The notes below the pieces were generated by a model. The model was not told where the DNA came from and did not search any database. It saw only the letters and a program-made list of their open reading frames with translations. 64,000 bases of DNA from Cyclobacterium sp. Lineage in GTDB: Bacteria; Bacteroidota; Bacteroidia; Cytophagales; Cyclobacteriaceae. Made by a program: the position numbers and the translations under genes. Positions 8,273 through 14,644 of this stretch are shown piece after piece; within the stretch, counting starts at the first letter, position 1, and each line of letters opens with the position of its first letter. The stretch covers positions 25,251-89,250 of the forward strand of contig NZ_JABURL010000106.1 of NCBI RefSeq assembly GCF_014762705.1, given 5' to 3'.

Positions 8273-9292
8273 ATGCTATTCAACAAAGACAATAAGGGAG
8301 CCGTGGAGCTCAGGGACCGGACCGGATCCTACTATGCCAATAATAAATTTGAGAGGGTAGCCACGGATGTGATGCTGGCTGAATCGGAAATCACCAAGCT
8401 GGTAGGGCAGGCGGTCTATGATCGGGCGCATGATCACTACCGAAGTGAGAATTACCAGTCGGCTGATCCGGACGAAGCCCAGGCACTGAATGACCAACTG
8501 GTCCTACTGCTGCAGATCCCCATTGCCTACCGGACGACCTTCAACTATTACCAATCCAATCTGGTGTCTCATGAGGATGCCGGTCGGAAAGTGAAGCTGG
8601 ATCCGGAAAATGAAAAAATGCCCTGGGAATGGATGCTGGACCGGGATGATGAGGCGCAGCTTCGCAAAGCCCATCAGACCACGGATCTGTTACTCGCATG
8701 GCTGGAAGAAAAGGCCTTACCTGAATGGATGGATAGCGAAAACCGTAAAACCGCCAGGCGGCTCTTTGTCCACAACGAGGCGATCTTTCAGGATGCCTAT
8801 CCCATTGATGCCAGCCCACGGTTTTACTATATGGTGCTTCCCTGGATACGGGAAGTGCAGGAACGGGCCATCAGGAAAGCGCTGGGAGTGAAATATTCGG
8901 AATTGTTAAGCTATCACCTGGAGGGAACGACTGGCAGCGGCTCCGGCAGTTCCGGAATTCCATCTGCAGATGGGGATCCGGATCTGGAGGAATTGTTGGG
9001 CCTGGTACAGAAAGCCATCCCGCTCCTGGTAATGGTGATGGCTGTGAAACGGCTCAGCCTACAGGTGCTACCGGAAGGCGTGGTGCAGCAGTTTAAAAGC
9101 AACATGCAAAGCCGGGCAGCCAGTACCGGAGCATTGCCGGAGGTGATCAGCTGGCATGCGAAGCGATTGCAAGAGGATGCTGCAGAGGTATTGGATGATG
9201 TTCGGCGCTGGTTGCAGCGGGCAGATCCGGAATCCGGTACCTATCCACTATTGCCGGAGAATGAGGAAAGCAATAAATTTTTTCGCACATGA
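8273..9292 (+). CDS. DUF6712-type head-tail connector protein
   Basis: A 339-aa protein whose sequence style (LFVHNEAIFQDAYPID, FYYMVLPWIREVQERAI) matches the DUF6712 family of Bacteroidota phages, usually beside the portal. It is largely helical, with a Gly/Ser-rich linker (TTGSGSGSSG) near residue 225 joining an N-terminal helical domain to a C-terminal one. A connector or neck role is inferred from position: directly after the portal and before the tail genes. It overlaps the next gene by four bases. Confidence 0.65.
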   Translation: MLFNKDNKGAVELRDRTGSYYANNKFERVATDVMLAESEITKLVGQAVYDRAHDHYRSENYQSADPDEAQALNDQLVLLLQIPIAYRTTFNYYQSNLVSHEDAGRKVKLDPENEKMPWEWMLDRDDEAQLRKAHQTTDLLLAWLEEKALPEWMDSENRKTARRLFVHNEAIFQDAYPIDASPRFYYMVLPWIREVQERAIRKALGVKYSELLSYHLEGTTGSGSGSSGIPSADGDPDLEELLGLVQKAIPLLVMVMAVKRLSLQVLPEGVVQQFKSNMQSRAASTGALPEVISWHAKRLQEDAAEVLDDVRRWLQRADPESGTYPLLPENEESNKFFRT

Positions 9293-10206
9293 ATACGCTG
9301 GAACTTCCTGAAAAATCCATTCATATCGAAATTCCCTCCCACTGGGACGAAATGGATCAGACACAGCGGCTTTACTGCTTAAAGCAGGCAGTACTTGCCA
9401 GTGCCGGGGTGATCAGGACAGAGGAAGCACTGGTGCGCTGCTTCTATCACCTTGCCGATATACAGCGGGATTACAAAAGTGTGGCCATGGAGCGGATCAT
9501 GAGTGAGGAGCAACGCATGGAAAAGCAAAGCAGGGCCTGGCTGCTGGCCGAAACACTTTGCGGCTTTGTGTTCCGGAAAAATGAAAAGGAGGAGCTTGAA
9601 ATCTGTTATGAAACGGTATTCAATCACTTCCCTGTGATCCGGGCAGGGAAAGTCAAGCTGTACGGGCCTGGTCATCTTCTGGCAGACCTGACCTTTGGGG
9701 AATTCCGGGCAGCACTGGAGGAAATGAACGAGTACTTCGAATCCCGGGAAGTCGAATGCATGTGCCGGTTTCTGGCTTGCCTGTATCGACCGGAGCGTAC
9801 TGGATATGCGGAGCTCTCCCAGCGGGAAGACTTTGACGGATTCCGCCGTGAGCCATTTAACCGGTCCAGGCTCCCCATCAACGCCCAATACACCGCCCAG
9901 GTAGGGCATGTAATCCAGACTGCCATCCTGCTCTGGTTTAGCTACCTGATTGGCTATATCCAGAAAGAAACGCTGGTTCTGGGAGGGGTGGAAGTGAATT
10001 TTTCCAGTCTGTTTGGCGGTGGCTCCGGTGATGAGCGCCGGAGCCGTGGCAATGGCTGGGTTTCTGTCCTGCACAACGTGGCCAAGGAAGGCCCATTTGG
10101 AGATGTCGAAAAAACCGACAAAATGGGACTCTTTGATGTGCTGCTGTATATGAAAGACTGCGATGATCAGAACCGGGAAATGAAGCGCAAACTCAAAAAG
10201 AAATGA
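9289..10206 (+). CDS. Uncharacterised phage neck/tail protein
   Basis: A 305-aa cytoplasmic protein of unknown family. It has a helical N-terminal domain, a basic central region and a C-terminal segment GPFGDVEKTDKMGLFDVLLY followed by a lysine-rich end. A Gly/Ser/Arg linker (FGGGSGDERRSRGNG) near residue 245 separates the last domain. The C-terminal part, located before the tape measure gene, is compatible with a tail assembly chaperone, but I see no slippery frameshift site. It overlaps both neighbours by four bases, so the run from 6613 to 10634 is one tightly coupled operon. Confidence 0.55.
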   Translation: MNTLELPEKSIHIEIPSHWDEMDQTQRLYCLKQAVLASAGVIRTEEALVRCFYHLADIQRDYKSVAMERIMSEEQRMEKQSRAWLLAETLCGFVFRKNEKEELEICYETVFNHFPVIRAGKVKLYGPGHLLADLTFGEFRAALEEMNEYFESREVECMCRFLACLYRPERTGYAELSQREDFDGFRREPFNRSRLPINAQYTAQVGHVIQTAILLWFSYLIGYIQKETLVLGGVEVNFSSLFGGGSGDERRSRGNGWVSVLHNVAKEGPFGDVEKTDKMGLFDVLLYMKDCDDQNREMKRKLKKK

Positions 10207-10634
10207 TAGGAATCAAGGATTTTAACGCCCTTTGTGTGGAATGGGTCGCTACCCTTCCGGCACTAGAAGGCCATCACCTAGTGGCACAGGACAATCATGC
10301 CATTCATTCCCTGAAAGATGAGCGGGGGATTCAGCTGGTGGCCGTAATTCCCTCGGCCAATGCCTCCGGGCGTGATCCTTCCAGCCTGGTGGATGATAAC
10401 AGTACCTACCTGTTTGTAATATCGAAAGGCTGGACCGGACAGCTGAAGGAAGAAGAGCTGAACCAGTATGAGCAAACACAGGAAATTATTCTAGCCATCA
10501 GAAATGAAATATTCGAAAGTTATGAAGAGGGTTGCGGACATTTCTGGCGACTGCAGGCAGAGAGCATCAGCATCGATCCCGAATACAACATCTTCGGGGG
10601 CTGGAATGGCTGGTCCATGTTGCTCAGTTTCTAG
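10203..10634 (+). CDS. Phage neck protein, possible tail terminator
   Basis: A 143-aa protein with a compact alpha/beta look and a C terminus ending YNIFGGWNGWSMLLSF. That ending and the position after connector proteins are typical of a small neck/tail-terminator class in Bacteroidota phages, but the role is inferred. Its 3' end overlaps a possible 38-aa Cys-containing frame, and a terminator follows at 10755, so this gene closes the head/neck operon before the accessory islet. Confidence 0.55.
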   Translation: MIGIKDFNALCVEWVATLPALEGHHLVAQDNHAIHSLKDERGIQLVAVIPSANASGRDPSSLVDDNSTYLFVISKGWTGQLKEEELNQYEQTQEIILAIRNEIFESYEEGCGHFWRLQAESISIDPEYNIFGGWNGWSMLLSF

Positions 10635-10722
10635 CACCAGGGAGAGAAGTGCCTTTGATGGACGGGTGGTAATCGAGTCCTGTCCAAAATGTAATAAGGT
10701 GATATTTTTTCATATAGACTGA
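10606..10722 (+). CDS. Possible 38-aa Cys-rich mini-protein overlapping the neck gene
   Basis: A short frame starting ATG 10606 reads MAGPCCSVSSTRERSAFDG and ends ESCPKCNKVIFFHID. It has a CC pair and a CPKC pair that could bind one zinc ion, as in the Mu Com class of tiny zinc-binding translational regulators. A purine-rich GGGGG precedes the ATG by five bases. It overlaps the neck gene by 29 bases and is followed by a terminator. Evidence is thin: length, overlap and the four cysteines only. Confidence 0.35.
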   Translation: MAGPCCSVSSTRERSAFDGRVVIESCPKCNKVIFFHID

Positions 10723-10754
10723 TCCGGGTTTTTGAATGGGTTTAGCCAGGATCC

Positions 10755-10787
10755 TACGCACGGTGGAAGCTGTGCGTATTTTTTTTA
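10755..10787 (+). terminator. Rho-independent terminator ending the head/neck operon
   Basis: TACGCAC (10755-10761) and GTGCGTA (10772-10778) form a 7-bp stem with a 10-base loop, followed by eight T (10779-10786). Confidence 0.78.
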
Positions 10788-10937
10788 CAAATATGTCAAA
10801 GTGCCAAACTACTGAATTCCATTCCTTTGAAAAACCAGTACAATTTAAAGGCTAAAGTGGATCAGACCTTTTTTGACGAATGGTTTTTAAGTATTATTTT
10901 TTATTGGTATTATTACATAAACAGCTTTTTAAGACCG

Positions 10938-11144
10938 ATGGATAACCTAAATTATCTTATTGTCATTACTTACGGACTCAGAGAGTCATCTTTAACCCGA
11001 AAGGAGGTTTGGACAGATTTACTTTTACTTTGCCAGGATCATACCGATTTTGACTATTCTTTTTTGGTAGAAGAGGAATTTCCGTTTGAGTACAAGGGCT
11101 GGTTATTTGAAAAGCTGCCGGTGAATAAAAGAGTTAGGAGTTAG
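10938..11144 (+). CDS. Small accessory protein, paralogue A
   Basis: A 68-aa soluble protein. The start at 10938 is chosen over an upstream in-frame Met at 10827 because only from here does it align with the next gene. Over about 40 residues it shares roughly 21 identities with the downstream protein: W-x2-L-x-LLCQ-x-H, then FPFEYKGW-x-F-x-K. No known domain is recognised. The conserved Trp, His, and FEYKGW motif suggest a small structured fold rather than a random frame. DNA is AT-rich relative to the phage structural genes. It lies in an accessory islet that interrupts the tail operon. Confidence 0.6.
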   Translation: MDNLNYLIVITYGLRESSLTRKEVWTDLLLLCQDHTDFDYSFLVEEEFPFEYKGWLFEKLPVNKRVRS

Positions 11145-11190
11145 AGTCGTTTTTAGTTTTGATTGTGTAATTATTCGTCTATATTTGGGT

Positions 11191-11388
11191 ATGGCGACCC
11201 TTAAAAACGTAATTGTTCTCCAAAAAGAAGGAAACGAAGAATTCTGGTCTGGTCTGAAACTTTTGTGTCAGTACCATCCGGAATTTTCCTATGAATACAT
11301 TAAATCAAAGAAGTTTCCCTTTGAGTATAAGGGCTGGTATTTTCGAAAAGAGGTAGTAAATGGGTTGGCTAAGGAATTGGAGCGTTAA
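11191..11388 (+). CDS. Small accessory protein, paralogue B
   Basis: A 65-aa paralogue of the preceding gene, sharing LLCQ-x-H and the FPFEYKGW motif, about half identical over the common 40 residues. The ATG at 11191 is preferred to an upstream TTG. A perfect match to the Bacteroidota -7 box (TATATTTG, 11180-11187) lies just before the start, so transcription could begin at or near the start codon. A terminator follows at 11480. Function unknown; tandem duplication and divergence is the clearest fact about it. Confidence 0.6.
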   Translation: MATLKNVIVLQKEGNEEFWSGLKLLCQYHPEFSYEYIKSKKFPFEYKGWYFRKEVVNGLAKELER

Positions 11389-11479
11389 GTAATCATCTTT
11401 TTCAAATTAATTTTTAAAGGATTGAAGTGAAAGACGTTTTACTGAAATATATAAATTCGCCGAAGGCACCTTAAATTTT

Positions 11480-11504
11480 ACGGGACTTTTCGTCCCGTTT
11501 TTTA
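11480..11504 (+). terminator. Rho-independent terminator after the small paralogues
   Basis: ACGGGAC (11480-11486) and GTCCCGT (11492-11498) form a perfect 7-bp stem around TTTTC, followed by a T run. Confidence 0.78.
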
Positions 11505-11817
11505 ACCCTACTCCCAGGCCCGAAGGGTTCCGCCCCGCGGTATGTTTCCGTTAAGGAGCTTTTAATATTTTTTGGCAGTGAGCGTTAGGCAACTACCTTT
11601 TACCATGCAACATTCGCAGAATGAGTTGGGGGCAGGTTGCAGGGTAAAAGCAGACAAACAACCTTATTTTCTCCCGGGTCCATCATACGATAGTAATGAT
11701 AATTTTTTGAAGAAAAATACCGACGATAGGAGGGGACACGGGAGAAAATGCCGCTTCCAGCGCGGGAACCTACCTACTACCTAAGTAGTTTCCCAACATT
11801 AAAAAGTAATTACCTGA
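11505..11817. other. Non-coding stretch with a long interrupted inverted repeat
   Basis: No convincing gene. It contains a GC-rich patch (GGGTTCCGCCCC, near 11526) reminiscent of non-coding regions on Bacteroidota mobile elements, and an inverted repeat listed separately. It separates the plus-strand small paralogues from the minus-strand RadC operon, whose stop is at 11818; the inverted repeat may double as that operon's terminator. Confidence 0.5.
11666..11749. repeat. 16-bp inverted repeat with 52-bp spacer
   Basis: Arms at 11666-11681 (ATTTTCTCCCGGGTCC) and 11734-11749 (GGACACGGGAGAAAAT) pair at 15 of 16 positions. The spacer is AT-rich. The arms are longer than the terminators nearby. 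It may be a cruciform or protein-binding site of a mobile element, or a weak two-way terminator. Confidence 0.55.
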
Positions 11818-12459
11818 TTAAATCATCCCTTCATCAGCAAAAGAATAATACCCATTATCTGTAATTATCAGGTGATCCAATACCGGGATTTCCAGCGTTT
11901 TACCTGAAGTTACCAGTTTTTTGGTTAGGGTAATATCTGCCTGTGAAGGTTTTAAATTCCCGCTTGGGTGGTTGTGAATTAATATAACAGCATTGGCCAG
12001 GTGGTCCAAAGCATGTTTAAAAATCAGTTTGGGGTCTGCAATGGTGGCAGAAGTCCCGCCCTGACTAATCAGTTTGTGGCAAATAACGTGATTACTGCGG
12101 TTAATAAGCAGAATATAGAAATACTCCACCACTTCATCCATTAAAAAGGGTCTGAAATAATCATAGGCATCGGTTGAGCTGCTTATTTTTACCTTTTTTT
12201 CCGGTGTCGCTATCCATCGCCTCCGGCCTATTTCAAAGGTAGACACAATGGCTGCGGCTTTACTGTGGCTGATGTATCTAATTTTCATTAGCTCTTTTGT
12301 GGATACTTTGGCAAGGTTTCCAAGATTGAAATTTGCAAGCCTTAAAATTTCCTTTGCGGTTTGCTCTGGCAGATTAAAGGCGGCGCTAATCAGCATGGTG
12401 TCGCTCATGGCTGCTTTGCCCTTTTCGTATAGGGTTTGGATTGGTTCTTTTAGTCTCAT
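11818..12459 (-). CDS. RadC-like JAB domain protein
   Basis: A 213-aa protein. The first half has the UPF0758/RadC helix-hairpin-helix style region (GNLAKVSTKELMKIRYIS, then KAAAIVSTFEIGRRR). The second half has the JAMM/MPN metal site: LIHNHPSGNLKPSQAD, i.e. H-x-H-P-S-G with the downstream Asp, and an upstream Glu in the DEVVEYFY region. I chose ATG 12459; a TTG two codons upstream is less likely. RadC-like proteins are common on Bacteroidota mobile elements; despite the name a recombination role is not established, and a metal-dependent hydrolase or anti-defence role is possible. The gene overlaps the tail of the ArdC-like gene's transcript by a few bases at most, so the three minus-strand genes form an operon. 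Confidence 0.85.
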   Translation of the reverse strand: MRLKEPIQTLYEKGKAAMSDTMLISAAFNLPEQTAKEILRLANFNLGNLAKVSTKELMKIRYISHSKAAAIVSTFEIGRRRWIATPEKKVKISSSTDAYDYFRPFLMDEVVEYFYILLINRSNHVICHKLISQGGTSATIADPKLIFKHALDHLANAVILIHNHPSGNLKPSQADITLTKKLVTSGKTLEIPVLDHLIITDNGYYSFADEGMI

Positions 12460-12461
12460 GA

Positions 12462-12932
12462 TCAAATTACGGTGTCAAGATTTACGGATCGGATAAATTC
12501 TGCTTTGGGCTCTTCAACTTTTGAGGGTTGCGGCTTTGATATTTTCGTCTTACCGGCATTTACAACCTGTTTGTTGGAGAACAGATAGCAGATAGGGAAA
12601 AATCTATATTCGTCTTCCTCCGGTGCTTTCTGCCCTTTTTGCTGGGCTTCCTTGGCTCGCTGCTTGCCGATGGGTTGCCCCCATACCAAAAAGGCTTTGG
12701 ATCCTTTTCTTATAGTAGCTCCTTGTTCCTTCCACTGTTTAAAGGTGTTGAATTCTTCGGCTCCTTCGGTGTCGTACATGTGATTTATTAGCATATAATT
12801 TACGGTACGGGAGGCCCAAAAAAGGGCCTCATTTTCAGTTTCTGCTCCTTCTGCCATATCGTCTCTGATTTCCTTGGCTTCGTTGCTTAGGGCTATGAGC
12901 TGCGCCCTTTTGGGGTTCATTTGCTTTTCCAT
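12462..12932 (-). CDS. ArdC-like N-terminal domain protein
   Basis: A 156-aa protein. The segment EEFNTFKQWKEQGATIRKGS followed by AFLVWGQP matches the N-terminal single-stranded-DNA-binding domain of ArdC-type antirestriction proteins (typical pattern: x-T-F-K-Q-W...G-A-x-V-x-K-G-x-K). The C-terminal metalloprotease domain of full ArdC is absent; the protein ends in a Lys/Glu/Pro-rich tail. The N terminus is helical (LIALSNEAKEIRDDMAEGAE). ArdC proteins protect incoming plasmid DNA from restriction. Its partner genes (RadC-like, coiled-coil) are a recurring trio on mobile elements. Activity of the shortened form is uncertain. Confidence 0.72.
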   Translation of the reverse strand: MEKQMNPKRAQLIALSNEAKEIRDDMAEGAETENEALFWASRTVNYMLINHMYDTEGAEEFNTFKQWKEQGATIRKGSKAFLVWGQPIGKQRAKEAQQKGQKAPEEDEYRFFPICYLFSNKQVVNAGKTKISKPQPSKVEEPKAEFIRSVNLDTVI

Positions 12933-12934
12933 GT

Positions 12935-13348
12935 TTAAGCGTTGATTAAGGTTTGCAATTCGTTTCTTTTCTCGTTGATTTTGCCAATTGCGAAGTTTAA
13001 AACCTCTCCGATTAGCTTGGGATTTTGGATTTTTAAAACCTCCTGTTCACTTCCGTAACTGGTGGGCTTGTAGGTAATTTTCAAAAAATGACGTTCGGTC
13101 AAAAATTCGTCTTCCTCCTGGTCTTTCTGGATATCCTCCCCCACCTTCAAAAGGCTATCGGCGTATTGATCCAAGAGGGAAAGGCGTTTAATCATTTCCT
13201 GCTTCTCCTGAAAAAATTTGATTTTTTCTTCCAGGCTCTGGGGCTGTTGGCTTAGCTGAGTTTCCAGCTTTTTAATTTGTGCTTTCAGTTGCTCCACTTC
13301 GTTTTTTCCGGTGGGCTGTGTTGTTGTTTTTTTCGTCTGTTCTTTCAT
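12935..13348 (-). CDS. Coiled-coil accessory protein
   Basis: A 137-aa protein, first gene of the three-gene minus-strand operon and only two bases from the ArdC-like gene. Residues 15-75 form a strong heptad pattern (EQLKAQIKKLETQLSQQ, then EEKIKFFQEKQEMIKRL), so it probably dimerises. The C-terminal half is a small globular segment (FLKITYKPTSYGSEQEVLKI). No family recognised. Upstream is an AT-rich promoter region (13349-13450). It may act as an oligomerising partner of the ArdC-like protein, which is inference from the tight spacing only. Confidence 0.6.
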   Translation of the reverse strand: MKEQTKKTTTQPTGKNEVEQLKAQIKKLETQLSQQPQSLEEKIKFFQEKQEMIKRLSLLDQYADSLLKVGEDIQKDQEEDEFLTERHFLKITYKPTSYGSEQEVLKIQNPKLIGEVLNFAIGKINEKRNELQTLINA

Positions 13349-13925
13349 GATTTTAAAGGTTATATCTGTGTGTTTGTATATATAAATATAACTCTTATTT
13401 TATATATTACCAATCTATAAAAACCTGTATATAAGTAGGTTAATATTATTTCTTACGATTGAATAGACAGACCTAAAGCAGGGAAGCCAGAAAAAAAATT
13501 TACCCCATTTTTCAGGTAAAAAGGCCGAATAAGGGCTGAAAACGGCTAAAAATAGCCTCTATTTACGGCTAAAAATTATTTTTCTATTTGTTTTTCAGGT
13601 GGTTAACGTTTTGATTACTTTTTGCAAAAGTCATTCAGTCAGAATTGACCCCGACTCCGCCCTCCTTTGTATTTGCAATTGCAAAAAGGCATTTTGAAAT
13701 GGATATATGATAGGCAGCCCCCCGCACCCCCAAAAAATCCCACCAATTAACCAGTGCGACCCCAGGAGCACACCATATTTTTTTCTATTTTTGAAGTGCT
13801 AAAACATCAAACAATATGAAAATTGAATTTAAATTTGGTCGGAGTCGGGTGTCCGTGAGGCCCCGGGGGTTTATTAAGCAAATGTTTGATGTACCCAGCA
13901 GCTCCGGCCACCATATACTAATACC
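13349..13925. promoter_or_regulatory. Divergent intergenic control region with palindromes
   Basis: No clear gene. 13349-13450 is very AT-rich and should hold the promoter of the minus-strand operon. A perfect 14-bp palindrome TTTGCAATTGCAAA lies at 13672-13685. CCCGACTCCG (13650-13659) and CGGAGTCGGG (13840-13849) are exact inverted copies 180 bp apart. The 10-mer ACATCAAACA occurs at 13804-13813, inverted at 13883-13892, and again at 13935-13944. These could be operators of a regulator of the islet. A 53-aa frame at 13816-13977 exists but conflicts with the next gene. Confidence 0.45.
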
Positions 13926-14078
13926 ATGGCTAAAACATCAAACACATTCTACCTTGTCTATGAAATCAAAAGCATAGATAAAGATCAACTGAAAAAGTTG
14001 GTAGCTGAATTAAAATCCACCACAGGAATGATTCCATTTAAGGTGATGGATTACCAGCATAACCCGATTAAGATTTAG
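13926..14078 (+). CDS. 50-aa small protein with its own terminator
   Basis: A 50-aa frame starting MAKTSNTFYLVYEIKSIDKD and ending PFKVMDYQHNPIKI. The composition is that of a real small protein (alternating hydrophobic strand, then amphipathic helix). It is followed 12 bases later by a strong rho-independent terminator and preceded by short repeats that could be operators, which together support expression. No family is recognised. In a phage or mobile islet it might be a regulator or an anti-host factor, but nothing in the sequence decides this. Confidence 0.5.
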   Translation: MAKTSNTFYLVYEIKSIDKDQLKKLVAELKSTTGMIPFKVMDYQHNPIKI

Positions 14079-14088
14079 TGCATTCACA

Positions 14089-14118
14089 AGCCCGGGCACT
14101 TCACCCGGGTTTTTTTTT
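14089..14118 (+). terminator. Rho-independent terminator after the 50-aa gene
   Basis: CCCGGG (14091-14096) pairs with CCCGGG (14104-14109) around a 7-base loop and is followed by nine T (14110-14118). Confidence 0.8.
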
Positions 14119-14264
14119 GCTTAGGGATCGAAATGGATAGCCCGGAGCCTTGGAATAAGGCGAAGACTTGCAATGAAGAGCCCGGTTCCGTATGGAAAAG
14201 CCCCTTCCCTTGTGCTTTATTTACCCCACCCACCCCCATAGCTTAGTAAGAAAATGCTACTGCT

Positions 14265-14642
14265 GTGGAAGATGCCATAATCAAAAAAGAATTCGTCCGA
14301 CGGATATTGAAAGAGGAAGCCTCTCGGTTGGAAAGAAACCAGGGGCTTCAAATGAGAAAGATCCTTCATTTTCATACTGGTACCCTGGAGAAAGAGAGAG
14401 ACTTTAATATCCATCAGGAAGCAGGTCTGGATGGGAAACTTACTTTTAAGCACAAAGCCTACGAGCGTTTTCTGGATCTCAAAAAGAAGCCCCAACTAAA
14501 ACGAGGAAGACGGATCAAAAGGAAAAACTACCCCATTCACAACAAATTTGTATTCGGCCACTACTATGTGATTGCCAATAGGCTCATGGTAGACTTTACC
14601 AATGACGTAGCAGCAGGGCTTAAACGAGAAATGGAGAGATAA
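14265..14642 (+). CDS. Conserved phage protein before tape measure
   Basis: A 125-aa basic protein (KKPQLKRGRRIKRKNYPIHN, then VFGHYYVIANRLMVDFTNDV). It sits two bases before the tape measure gene and resumes the phage structural strand after the accessory islet. Proteins with a basic core and C-terminal amphipathic helix in this spot are found in Bacteroidota prophages; a tail assembly role is likely from position. The DNA from about 14.1 kb returns to the base composition of the phage structural genes. No catalytic motif or membrane segment is seen. Confidence 0.6.
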   Translation: MEDAIIKKEFVRRILKEEASRLERNQGLQMRKILHFHTGTLEKERDFNIHQEAGLDGKLTFKHKAYERFLDLKKKPQLKRGRRIKRKNYPIHNKFVFGHYYVIANRLMVDFTNDVAAGLKREMER

Positions 14643-14644
14643 CC

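Noticed and set aside
9289..10634. Programmed -1/+1 frameshift for tail chaperones
   Set aside because: No slippery heptamer plus overlapping long frame was seen; genes simply overlap by four bases.
11572..11784. 70-aa frame in the islet
   Set aside because: Runs through the inverted repeat, starts at TTG and has a non-protein-like composition.
13816..13977. 53-aa frame overlapping the 50-aa gene
   Set aside because: The first 37 residues look plausible but the rest is low quality, and the 50-aa frame is better supported by its own terminator. Kept as a competitor.
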